Shown here: positions 1 to 6,657 of the stretch, piece after piece
Numbering within the stretch: the first letter of the stretch is position 1
Layout of the letters: each line of letters opens with the position of its first letter
Assembly (NCBI GenBank): GCA_938039145.1
Contig: CALHVG010000053.1
Coordinates: 1-46,587, forward strand
From: an uncultured Treponema sp.
Lineage (GTDB): Bacteria > Spirochaetota > Spirochaetia > Treponematales > Treponemataceae
Direction: 5' to 3'
Length of the DNA: 46,587 nt
The notes under the pieces: generated by a model
Seen by the model: the letters and a program-made list of their open reading frames with translations, nothing else
Told to the model about the DNA's origin: nothing
Databases searched by the model: none
Translations under genes and position numbers: made by a program

Positions 1-42
1 CACAACTGTTCCGGGTTCTTAGGGCAGAGCCCTAAGCAGTAA

Positions 43-92
43 GGCGGACATCGCAATGAGTTCTTAATCGGATTGTTGGTCTTATGTCCGTC
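43..92. repeat. 50-bp inverted-repeat element, copy 1
   Basis: GGCGGACAT at the left end and ATGTCCGTC at the right end are inverted repeats. Between them lies the core TAATCGGATTGTTGGT. The same layout recurs at 5910, 17513, 17626, 17855, 18006 and 18192. No protein is encoded here that I would defend. Confidence 0.8.
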
Positions 93-135
93 CCAAGAAA
101 TCGAGACAAAGCCCGATTCTTGCAAGGCGGGGATT

Positions 136-156
136 CCAAAGGGGTTTCCCCTTTGG
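136..156. repeat. Perfect 9-bp stem hairpin
   Basis: CCAAAGGGG and CCCCTTTGG are separated by TTT. It sits in repeat-rich, gene-free DNA next to copy 1 of the 50-bp element. It has no U-tract, so I do not call it a terminator. Confidence 0.6.
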
Positions 157-177
157 TCGTGCCCAAGGATGGAGGGT

Positions 178-229
178 TTAAGGGAGGAAACCTGCGGGCT
201 TCGAACTCTGAGCTGGTGTCCTCCCTTAA
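178..229. repeat. Inverted repeat TTAAGGGAGGA / TCCTCCCTTAA
   Basis: The arms lie at 178-188 and 219-229. The inner sequence GGAGGAAACCTGCGGGCT recurs near 17950 in the other repeat-rich gap, so this belongs to the same dispersed repeat population. I see no gene in the stretch 1-650. Confidence 0.6.
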
Positions 230-351
230 TGAATGAATCCTTGTTGCAAAAATCTTTTTTTTGTAGTACAGTTTGCGCATGAAAATGACACTACTTCTAC
301 TACTTCTTGATTTCTCATTTCGGGGCGCTTAGAGTGTAGTGTTTGTGTTGG

Positions 352-412
352 TTATGTAAATTACGGCTCCACTGCTTTAAGCGGTGGGGCTTTTTTTATG
401 CAATTTACATAA
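352..412 (+). terminator. Nested hairpin terminator
   Basis: The inner stem GGCTCCACTGC / GCGGTGGGGCT is followed by seven T residues. It is framed by an outer inverted repeat TTATGTAAATT / AATTTACATAA. It reads as a rho-independent terminator for a transcript that starts before the window. Confidence 0.7.
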
Positions 413-511
413 ATGGTCGATTTTTTTTAAGTCTTTTGGGCTTAAAAGTTTTATTTTGGCGGAATGATAAAAAGCGCGGCTGAAATATCGCCGTCACTAA
501 AGAATGGAGAC

Positions 512-701
512 AAAAAACGCCGAAGCGTTTTTTATTTTATAGGAGACACTTGCGATTTCTGCGCATTGCTCGAAATCGCAGCGTTCTTATCTTGGAGTTT
601 GCGAAATATACGTATATTTCGCAAACTATATTATTGAACATGTGTGCTTATGCGCACGGCTAAAAACTTTTTCGAAACTTGCAATTTCCGAAAAAGTTTT
701 T
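512..701 (+). promoter_or_regulatory. Four-hairpin leader upstream of leuA
   Basis: Four stem-loops occur in a row. The stems are 512-520/525-533 (AAAAAACGC with loop CGAA, then TTTATTTTAT), 551-559/572-580 (TGCGATTTC), 596-627 (a perfect 32-bp palindrome), and 662-674/689-701 (AAAAACTTTTTCG). The last ends right before the leuA ribosome-binding site GGGAGGA. The first resembles an intrinsic terminator. A role in attenuation or mRNA stability is inferred; no T-box or leucine-rich leader peptide was found. Confidence 0.55.
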
Positions 702-712
702 ATGGGAGGAAT

Positions 713-2407
713 ATGTCTACGATGAATCCGAATGGGAAATATCGCCCGTTCGATGCGGTGAAAATTGAGAGTCGGACATGGCCGGACAAGACCATAACAA
801 AGGCTCCAATATGGTGTTCGGTTGATCTTAGGGACGGAAACCAGGCTTTGGTGAATCCGATGAGCGTGGAGCAGAAACTGGAATTCTTTGACATTCTTGT
901 AAAAATTGGTTTCAAGGAAATCGAGGTCGGCTTTCCTTCGGCGAGCGATACCGAGTTTAATTTCATGCGGCGGCTTATCGAAGAAAACCATGTTCCTGAT
1001 GATGTGACGCTTCAGGTTCTCTGTCAGGCAAGGGAGCATCTTATAAAAAGGACTTTCGAAAGTCTTTCCGGATGTTCAAAGGCGATTTTCCATCTGTACA
1101 ATTCTACAAGTCCTGCTCACAGAAAGTATACGTTCGGAAAGACCAAGGACGAAATAAAGCAGATAGCGATAGACGGAATAAGATGTGTGAAAAACTGTCT
1201 TTCGATGAGCCAGGGAACGGACATTCGCCTTGAATACTCTCCTGAAAGTTTTTCGACCACGGAAATAGACTACGCAATCGAGGTCTGCGAGGCGGTCGTG
1301 AAAGAGTGGGGGACTCTGGCTGACCGGAATCACAAGATTATACTGAATCTTCCGACCACTGTAGAATGTGCGCTTCCCAATCAGTTTGCAGACCAAATAG
1401 AATATTTTTGCACCCACATATCGAATCGTGAAAATCTTGTGATTTCTCTTCATAACCACAACGACCGGGGCGAAGGGGTCGCTCAGTGCGAACTTGGACT
1501 TTTAGCCGGGGCGGATAGGGTTGAAGGATGCCTTTTCGGGAACGGGGAGCGCACTGGAAATCTTGATATCGTTACCGTCGGAATGAATATGTACACGCAG
1601 GGAATCGACCCCGAACTTGATTTTAGAGATATGCCTTCGCTTGTCTCGGCATATACCCGTCTTACGGGAATGGAGATTCATCCGCGAACTCCGTATTCAG
1701 GGGAACTTGTGTTTACCGCATTCAGCGGTTCTCATCAGGATGCCATACGTAAAGGAATGGCTTTCCGGGCGGGAAAGGCGGAAAACGAATATTGGGATGT
1801 CCCGTACCTTACCTTTGACCCTCATGATATAGGCAGAAAGTACGAAGGCATAATCCGGATAAACAGCCAGTCTGGAAAAGGCGGAGCTGCTTTCATTTTG
1901 GAAAAGGATTATGGAATCTCTCTACCAAAGCAGATGATGGGAGTTTTCGGGGCGATGGTAAAAAAAGCTGCGGATAAGGCGCAGCGTGAACTTACTTCGG
2001 AGGAAATTTTTGGGATTCTTTCTGAAAAATGGCTTAACACAAAAACTCCGCTCAACATCATCGATATAACGGAACGCCATATAGAAGGGGAGCGGGGAAG
2101 CGATGATTCTGCCGCTGTAAGCGCGCTTTCCACGGTTGAATGGGAAGGAAAAAGATTTTCCGTTTCGGCGGAAGGTAACGGTCCGTTGGACGCTTTTGTT
2201 TCTGCGATGGCGAAAACTCCCGCGCCCAAGTTCAACATCACGTCGTTCCATGAACATTCGGTTGGCGAAGGCTCTAACACATACGCAATGGCGTACGTTC
2301 TGATTGCAAAGGAAGACGGAACAAGTTCATGGGGCGTAGGAAAAAGTTCCAACGTAGGACGGGCTGGAATTGCGGCGGTCGTTTCTGCGTTGAACTACAT
2401 GGAATAG
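713..2407 (+). CDS. leuA: 2-isopropylmalate synthase LeuA
   Basis: It condenses 2-oxoisovalerate with acetyl-CoA, the first committed step of leucine synthesis, in the cytoplasm. The 564-residue length fits the long LeuA form. The HMGL-like TIM barrel shows LRDGNQ at residues 39-44 (metal and catalytic residues), HNHND at 247-251 and GNGERTGN at 276-283. The C-terminal part from about 430 fits the leucine-binding allosteric domain. I chose ATG 713 because GGGAGGA lies 4-5 bases upstream and similarity begins there; an in-frame ATG at 650 would place the leader hairpin inside the gene. The other leu genes are not in the window. A diverged partial copy lies at 6063-6493. A hairpin at 2430-2460 follows the stop. 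Confidence 0.95.
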   Translation: MSTMNPNGKYRPFDAVKIESRTWPDKTITKAPIWCSVDLRDGNQALVNPMSVEQKLEFFDILVKIGFKEIEVGFPSASDTEFNFMRRLIEENHVPDDVTLQVLCQAREHLIKRTFESLSGCSKAIFHLYNSTSPAHRKYTFGKTKDEIKQIAIDGIRCVKNCLSMSQGTDIRLEYSPESFSTTEIDYAIEVCEAVVKEWGTLADRNHKIILNLPTTVECALPNQFADQIEYFCTHISNRENLVISLHNHNDRGEGVAQCELGLLAGADRVEGCLFGNGERTGNLDIVTVGMNMYTQGIDPELDFRDMPSLVSAYTRLTGMEIHPRTPYSGELVFTAFSGSHQDAIRKGMAFRAGKAENEYWDVPYLTFDPHDIGRKYEGIIRINSQSGKGGAAFILEKDYGISLPKQMMGVFGAMVKKAADKAQRELTSEEIFGILSEKWLNTKTPLNIIDITERHIEGERGSDDSAAVSALSTVEWEGKRFSVSAEGNGPLDAFVSAMAKTPAPKFNITSFHEHSVGEGSNTYAMAYVLIAKEDGTSSWGVGKSSNVGRAGIAAVVSALNYME

Positions 2408-2429
2408 AATCGGTTTTTGTTTTAGTTTG

Positions 2430-2460
2430 AATCCATGCGCCTTTTTTAGGTGTATGGATT
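2430..2460 (+). terminator. leuA terminator-like hairpin
   Basis: AATCCATGCGCC pairs with GGTGTATGGATT using two G-U pairs, with loop TTTTTTA and followed by TTGCG. The downstream U-tract is short, so termination may be weak. The identical hairpin is duplicated at 6516-6546. Confidence 0.5.
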
Positions 2461-2513
2461 TTGCGTGATTTTGGTGTAAAATTGAATGGACTTTACGGAA
2501 AGGGGACGTTCAT

Positions 2514-2571
2514 GCTAAAAAAAATCTACACGGCGGCAATAATTGGGACGGGGTGCATCGGATTCACGCTG
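2514..2571 (+). pseudogene. 5' stub of the Gfo/Idh/MocA oxidoreductase
   Basis: From ATG 2514 the first 19 codons match the start of the intact oxidoreductase at 6598, with one substitution (Cys for Arg in the GTGRIG Rossmann motif). After 2571 the sequence becomes unrelated lipoprotein DNA running the other way. It keeps the ribosome-binding region (GGAAAGGGG), so a short nonsense peptide could be translated, but it is a non-functional remnant. Confidence 0.85.
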
Positions 2572-2690
2572 AAGGTTACGGCGAACTTAGGCTTAGGCGT
2601 TCCGCCTGCGTTATTCTGGCAGGCGGTCATTCCAAATAGCGCAACAAGCGCTAAACCGATAAACAAGATTGTTTTTACTCTGTGTTTCAT
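2526..2690 (-). pseudogene. Truncated lipoprotein gene, chimeric 3' end
   Basis: On the minus strand, AAGGAG precedes ATG 2690. The 54-residue product begins with a lipoprotein signal peptide (MKHRVKTILFIG, lipobox GMTAC with Cys24) and the start of a mature region, QNNAGGTPKPKFAVTF. The Cys-Gly-rich-KxxxVTF layout resembles the start of the LRR lipoprotein at 3848-5536. At 2571/2572 the gene is cut. The last residues up to the stop at 2526 are read from the antisense strand of the oxidoreductase stub. The original protein was probably much longer. Too short for routine gene calling. Confidence 0.75.
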
Positions 2691-2711
2691 AAAAAACTCC
2701 TTAATATATTT

Positions 2712-2732
2712 ATAAGGGGCTTACGCCCCTTA
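2712..2732. repeat. Small hairpin AAGGGGC / GCCCCTT
   Basis: AAGGGGC and GCCCCTT flank TTAC, between the truncated lipoprotein start and the 23-bp array. It may be a transcription stop or simply part of the repeat tract. Confidence 0.4.
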
Positions 2733-2752
2733 TGAATCCTAACGCTTACCGG

Positions 2753-2844
2753 GCTCGAATGCTTCCACTCGAACGGCTCGAATGCCTCCACTCGAACGGT
2801 TCGAATGCCTCCACTCGAACGGTTCGAGTGCTTCCACTCGAACG
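2753..2844. repeat. Four tandem 23-bp palindromic units
   Basis: Four head-to-tail copies of a 23-bp unit close to GTTCGAGTGCTTCCACTCGAA. Each unit is an imperfect palindrome with arms GTTCGAGTG / CACTCGAAC. The array lies just downstream of the minus-strand gene ending at 2862. Variation between units is limited to a few C/T and A/G changes. Confidence 0.9.
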
Positions 2845-2861
2845 TTGCCTACACCGAATGC

Positions 2862-3602
2862 CTATGCTTTTGCAGTACATGGATAGCCAAATATGATCTC
2901 CTTTATTTCCTTCAAAGGCTTCGCCGTGCTTGAATACTTCGTCCGTACGATGACGGTTACAGCCCCCGCCGGAACTTCTTTGGGTACGCGGGCGATGATT
3001 TGGCTGGGCTTATTGACCGAAAGGCGACGGGTGGTTTTGTATTCGGTGCCGTTTGCCGCTTTGAAGAACACGCCTTGTGCCGCATCTTTTTCATCTATTT
3101 TGAGTTTGTCGCCTTCGATGATGATGTCGTCTCCAATGGTGATTGTGCCGTCTTTTAAGCCTGTTGCCGTGTCGGTTATGCTGGTGATGCGGGCGGTCGC
3201 TTCTTTTGCTCCCAGCACTTTCACGCTGATTGCGTCGAGCACGTCGCGAAGGTCGGCAGTCGGGACGATATCGACTGTTCGCTTGTGGATTTTCTCGTCG
3301 TACTCAGCCCCTTCGGTCTCCCACACGCCTGAGACACGCGGCGTGATCTGCACAACGCCGTCCATCACGGATAAGCCTTCTTCGAGTAGCTGGGTTACGA
3401 CTTTGTCCCGCATTGTGAGGATGTTCATTATTGTCTCCGGGCGGAACTCCGTTCGCTCTTTGACGATGATGTCTGCGATGTCTTTGTTACGCTGGGTTTC
3501 AGCGTGTTGATAAACGTCCGCAATGCAGTCGCGGTCGTTGTCTTTGGTGAGTGTGTTTGGGCGAAGGTGTACTTCCCAAACGGATTTCTTTTTAGTTGGC
3601 AT
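2862..3602 (-). CDS. HU-like DNA-binding/DUF4469 domain protein
   Basis: A 246-residue cytoplasmic protein with no signal peptide. The first half (about 1-125: KKKSVWEVHLRPNTLT at the start, then helices with TIMNILTMRDKVVTQLLEEG) resembles the HU/IHF-like domain that accompanies DUF4469. The second half (about 130-245) is beta-rich, with ITDTATGLKDGTITIGDD and IIARVPKEVPAGAVTVIVRT, as in DUF4469. Start ATG 3602 has AAAGGAGAG about 6 bases upstream. It lies between two lipoprotein genes on the same strand, within the inserted segment. The family assignment is from recall of motifs; the function is unknown, and DNA binding is inferred from the fold only. Confidence 0.7.
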   Translation of the reverse strand: MPTKKKSVWEVHLRPNTLTKDNDRDCIADVYQHAETQRNKDIADIIVKERTEFRPETIMNILTMRDKVVTQLLEEGLSVMDGVVQITPRVSGVWETEGAEYDEKIHKRTVDIVPTADLRDVLDAISVKVLGAKEATARITSITDTATGLKDGTITIGDDIIIEGDKLKIDEKDAAQGVFFKAANGTEYKTTRRLSVNKPSQIIARVPKEVPAGAVTVIVRTKYSSTAKPLKEIKEIIFGYPCTAKA

Positions 3603-3688
3603 AGATAACTCTCCTTTTATAAGGGATGGTTCCCTTATGAACCTATATTTTTATTTGCGATAAATTGCAAGGTTGATATTGTGTTATG

Positions 3689-3741
3689 TAAGGGGGAGGA
3701 AAACCCCTTGGTCAGAGCAAGTGGTTTTCCTCTCCCCTTAC
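3689..3741. repeat. Dispersed GGGAGGAAAACC hairpin, copy 1
   Basis: The arms GTAAGGGGGAGGAAAACC and GGTTTTCCTCTCCCCTTAC flank a loop of about 16 bases. Related hairpins occur at 18415-18468 and 46527-46577. It lies in the 245-bp gap between the LRR lipoprotein and the DUF4469 gene, followed by a further GGGGG / CCCCC-rich stretch to about 3840 with no gene. Confidence 0.75.
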
Positions 3742-3847
3742 GAACCCCCTCCTTTCCGCAACGCTGCTCGGGGGCTTGCCCCCGAGACCCCCAAATTGCT
3801 TTGGAAACCCCGTCGGTTGCTGGGGGGGTGTGGGTTGGGGTGTAATC

Positions 3848-5536
3848 TTAAATGTCTACATAATCCCATCCGCCTGCATTTACTTTCCGTAGCTTCCACT
3901 TTCTGCTCTTTGCACCTTCAAAGGCTGTTTTTAGTCCGTCGGGCTTGGTGTAGTCTTTGCAGTTCTTTTCGGTTTTGCCTGTTTCTCCGGTGTAAAGAAG
4001 AGCAATTGCAGGGTTGTCTTCGTTTGCCTCACGCTGTGGCAATGCGTTTAATAGTGCTGTCATCGCTTCGGCGTCAAGCTTGTTGCTGTGGCAATAAAGA
4101 GTTTTCAAAGCAGTACAGCCCTGCACGTTAAGCTTGGTGAGTTGATTTTCATTGCAGTTAATCTCTTTCAATTTAGTTAAGCCTGACGCATTAAGTTTGG
4201 CAAGCTGATTTTCTTCGCATTCAAGTTTTTGCAATTTAGTTAAGTCCTGCACGTCAAGCTCGGTAAGATTATTTCCAAAGCAGTTAAGTTCTTCCAAAGC
4301 AGTTAAGCCTTTCACCTTAAGGCTAGTGAGTTTATTTTGATTACAGCGAAGATTTTTCAAAACGTTTAAACCTCGCACGTCCAGCTTGGTGAGTTTATTG
4401 TTAGGGCAGGAAAGCTCTTGCAATGCGGTTAGCCCTTGCACGTTAAGCTCAGGTAGGTTATTGGAACTGCATTCCAACTTTTGCAATGCAGTGCAACCTT
4501 GCACGTTAAGCTCAGTGAGCTTATTTGAGTAGCACTTAATCTCTTTCAATTCAGTTAAGCCTGACGCATTAAGGGAGGTAAGCTGATTGCCTCCACAGTT
4601 CAGCTTTTGCAATTTAGCTAAGCCTGACACGTCAAGGGCAGTGAGTGGCCCCACCAAGGGGTAGTTATAGTCAACGCGAAGCTCAATGATTTTGCCTTTA
4701 AGGGTGATTTTTGCCCCATTTGTATTTGCAGTTAGATCTTTTTGATTCTCACTAGCGAGGGTGTCCACTGTGCAGCCTTCCACCGTTATGGGAGAGTTGT
4801 CTTCAGTTTTTGCCCAGACTGCGACGATGTTCTTGTCTGCCGCAAGCGTGAGAATGGCTCCTTCAGGTATACGCTCAAAGCTCACGGTGATAGTGGCAGG
4901 CTTGGTTACTGGGTGCTTATAAGTATTTGTCTTGTTGCCTGTAACAACAGTGTTGCCTACCTTCCACTCTTTCACCCTGTAGTTTGCACTAGGTTCTGCC
5001 GTGAATGTTACGGTTTTGTCTTCTTCCACGTCGTTCCCCGAATTGATTTCTTTGTCGCCAACCATTGCTTTGAGCGTGCCGTTTTGCGTAGTACTGTCCA
5101 CACTGAAGTTGATGGCGTGCTTTGGTATGGCTTCAAAGCTCACGCTGACTGTAGTGTTGGCTGTGATTTTAAGCGTTGCTGTTTCGCTTCCGTCAGTTCC
5201 TCCAGCTTGTAGTGCTTCGGGGGGCGTTACAGTCCACTTGCCGATTTTGTAGCCTGCGTTAGCTGTTGCGGTGAAAGTGATTACAGTGTCTTTAGGCATT
5301 AGTTTGTCGTCAGGTATTGCAGGCGAGGCTGTTACCGTGCCGTTTGCCGTCTGATTGAGCGTTACTGTGTACTTAGTCGGCGTTGGTGTGGGCGTTGGCT
5401 TTCCGCCTCCTCCGCCTGAGTTTCCCCCTACTGCCTGATTGCAAGCAGTGAAGAACATTGTGGCTGTGATGAGTGCCACGGCTCCCAACTTTTTGAAGGC
5501 ACCGAGTGCATTCTGCGTTGAATTACTTCGTTTCAT
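3848..5536 (-). CDS. TpLRR-type leucine-rich repeat lipoprotein with InlB-like repeats
   Basis: A 562-residue predicted surface lipoprotein. ATG 5536 follows AAGGAGG by 7 bases. The signal peptide ends at lipobox FFTAC, followed by a Gly/Pro/Thr linker. Two or three divergent InlB B-repeat-like modules come next (YTVTLNQTANGTVTA..., ...INFSVDSTTQNGTLKA...), each ending in a VSVSFE or TVSFE strand. Nine 21-residue leucine-rich repeats follow with the pattern LTxLNVxGLTALQxLxCxxNx, the cysteine-containing type known from Treponema and BspA-like proteins. The tail is charged and ends GGWDYVDI. Such proteins are often adhesins; here adhesion is inferred. It sits in the foreign segment and has no partner operon apart from the upstream minus-strand terminator at 5601-5632. 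Confidence 0.85.
   Translation of the reverse strand: MKRSNSTQNALGAFKKLGAVALITATMFFTACNQAVGGNSGGGGGKPTPTPTPTKYTVTLNQTANGTVTASPAIPDDKLMPKDTVITFTATANAGYKIGKWTVTPPEALQAGGTDGSETATLKITANTTVSVSFEAIPKHAINFSVDSTTQNGTLKAMVGDKEINSGNDVEEDKTVTFTAEPSANYRVKEWKVGNTVVTGNKTNTYKHPVTKPATITVSFERIPEGAILTLAADKNIVAVWAKTEDNSPITVEGCTVDTLASENQKDLTANTNGAKITLKGKIIELRVDYNYPLVGPLTALDVSGLAKLQKLNCGGNQLTSLNASGLTELKEIKCYSNKLTELNVQGCTALQKLECSSNNLPELNVQGLTALQELSCPNNKLTKLDVRGLNVLKNLRCNQNKLTSLKVKGLTALEELNCFGNNLTELDVQDLTKLQKLECEENQLAKLNASGLTKLKEINCNENQLTKLNVQGCTALKTLYCHSNKLDAEAMTALLNALPQREANEDNPAIALLYTGETGKTEKNCKDYTKPDGLKTAFEGAKSRKWKLRKVNAGGWDYVDI
4085..4650 (-). repeat. Nine 63-bp coding repeats in the LRR gene
   Basis: The LRR block is built of 63-bp units encoding 21 residues each. 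Neighbouring units share long identical stretches such as CCTTGCACGTTAAGCT on the plus strand. Because units are multiples of three, slippage or recombination would add or remove whole repeats without breaking the frame. Confidence 0.8.
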
Positions 5537-5600
5537 AGTAATCCTCCTTAAAAATATTTGGGCTTTGTGCGAATGCACAAAAGCTTGAGCTAAAATAAAA

Positions 5601-5632
5601 GCGTACCTGAAAGGAGAGCCTTTCAGGTACGC
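5601..5632 (-). terminator. Perfect 14-bp hairpin with U-tract
   Basis: GCGTACCTGAAAGG and its exact complement flank the loop AGAG. Read on the minus strand it is followed by TTTTATTTTAG, a good rho-independent terminator. It lies about 65 bases upstream of the LRR lipoprotein start, so it either ends an upstream minus-strand transcript or acts as an attenuator in the lipoprotein leader. Confidence 0.75.
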
Positions 5633-5683
5633 TTGTTATGAGAGAAGAAAGTTGTGTTGTTGTGTTTTGGATATAGTCTAGGC

Positions 5684-5739
5684 GACAGACGACAGACGAC
5701 AGACGACAGACGACAGACGACAGACGACAGACGACAGAC
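5684..5739. repeat. Eight tandem copies of GACAGAC
   Basis: A perfect 7-bp microsatellite, eight full units, about 150-200 bp upstream of the LRR lipoprotein start. No credible gene crosses it. The 5537-6050 gap otherwise holds the terminator hairpin and a 50-bp inverted-repeat element. Confidence 0.95.
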
Positions 5740-5909
5740 GATTATGTGGCGTGAGGCAACTTTGTCAAGCCTCTTAATGCTTTTGTGTGTTCTTTTGTGA
5801 GAAAATATACTGTCAGCAATTCTTCTATTCATCATCACTAGGTAATATATTCGATTTTTGTGTAGTGTTCAACACTTTTGAGATTTTGGGGCATTGTCCA
5901 GATTCGTGG

Positions 5910-5961
5910 GGCGGACATACGAGCAATTACTCGCTTTAAGGATGCCTTAAGATGTCCGTCC
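5910..5961. repeat. 50-bp inverted-repeat element, copy 2
   Basis: GGCGGACAT and ATGTCCGTC ends enclose a diverged core. The family core TCCGATT is not preserved here, but the ends and overall length match. Confidence 0.7.
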
Positions 5962-6062
5962 TCCCATATAATATTTATAACGTTTTTGAAATGATATGAA
6001 AAGTAAGGGGTGCGGGTAAATAGGCTTTTGCTTAAAAGCTGTTTATAAGCTGTAACGGTTCA

Positions 6063-6493
6063 AACCTTGACATTGTTACGGTCGGCATGACTATGTACAC
6101 ACAAGGCATTGACCCTGAGCTTGATTTTTCGGATATGCCTTTTCTTGTTGCTGCATATACACGTCTTATGGGCATGGAGATTCATCCAAGGACTCCGTAT
6201 TCGGGAAAACTTGTGTTTACTGCATTCAGCGGCTCGCATCAGGATGCTATAAGAAAGGGTATGGCATTCAGGGCGGGAAAAGCGGAAAATGAATATTGGG
6301 CTGTTCCCTATCTTACTTTTGACTCGCATGACATCGGAAGAAAGTATGAAGGTATAATCCGCATAAACAGTCAGTCAGGAAAGGGCGGGGCATCTTATAT
6401 TCTGGAACAGGATTACGGAATCTCTCTTCCAAAGCAGATGATGGTCGGGCTGGAATTGCGGCGGTCGTTTCTGCGTTGAACTACACGGAATAG
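6063..6493 (+). pseudogene. leuA: leuA fragment from a diverged allele, internally deleted
   Basis: Bases 6063-6443 align codon by codon with 1559-1939 of leuA. I count 66 differences in 381 bp (about 83% identity) but only 11 amino-acid changes in 127, so most changes are silent. At 6444-6446 the sequence jumps over 420 bp and joins the resident leuA tail (from 2360) out of frame, ending in a shifted TGA at 6477-6479. The catalytic N-terminus is missing. The silent-site pattern shows the allele evolved as a working gene elsewhere before becoming a remnant. Confidence 0.9.
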
Positions 6494-6657
6494 AATCGGT
6501 TTTTGTTTTAGTTTGAATCCATGCGCCTTTTTTAGGTGTATGGATTTTGCGTGATTTTGGTGTAAAATTGAATGGACTTTACGGAAAGGGGACGTTCATG
6601 CTAAAAAAAATCTACACGGCGGCAATAATTGGGACGGGGCGCATCGGATTCACGCTG
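6446..6657. repeat. 212-bp direct repeat, right copy
   Basis: Partner of 2360-2571, carrying the leuA 3' end, the intergenic hairpin and the start of the oxidoreductase. The intact oxidoreductase continues from this copy, so this is the copy joined to native downstream DNA. Confidence 0.9.

Larger units (their letters stand above)
2360..2571. repeat. 212-bp direct repeat, left copy
   Basis: It covers the last 48 bp of leuA, the leuA-oxidoreductase intergenic region and the first codons of the oxidoreductase. It matches 6446-6657 at 210 of 212 positions by hand alignment; the differences are at 2400 and 2554. Identity stops abruptly on both sides, marking recombination junctions. Confidence 0.9.

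Noticed and set aside
464..637. A 57-codon frame as a leuA leader peptide
   Set aside because: It has no leucine-codon run and no good ribosome-binding site, and it runs through the hairpins, whose symmetry explains its composition.
644..712. A longer LeuA start upstream of 713
   Set aside because: The extra 23 codons lie in the hairpin leader and include its inverted repeat; the strong GGGAGGA directly precedes ATG 713.
2461..2715. An 84-codon plus-strand frame as a gene
   Set aside because: It is the oxidoreductase 5' stub continuing by chance through the antisense of the truncated lipoprotein.
2753..2844. The 23-bp repeat array as a CRISPR
   Set aside because: Units are directly adjacent with no spacers, each unit is a palindrome, and no cas genes are nearby.
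2893..3510. A 205-codon plus-strand frame opposite the DUF4469 gene
   Set aside because: It is a shadow of the real minus-strand gene, which has a ribosome-binding site and recognisable domains.
5623..5838. A minus-strand frame with VCRLSS repeats
   Set aside because: The repeat is the translation of the 7-bp microsatellite. There is no ribosome-binding site, and the frame overlaps the terminator hairpin.
2572..6445. The inserted segment as a classical transposon or IS
   Set aside because: No transposase or integrase frame and no terminal inverted repeats; the flanking repeat of 212 bp is far longer than any transposon target duplication.
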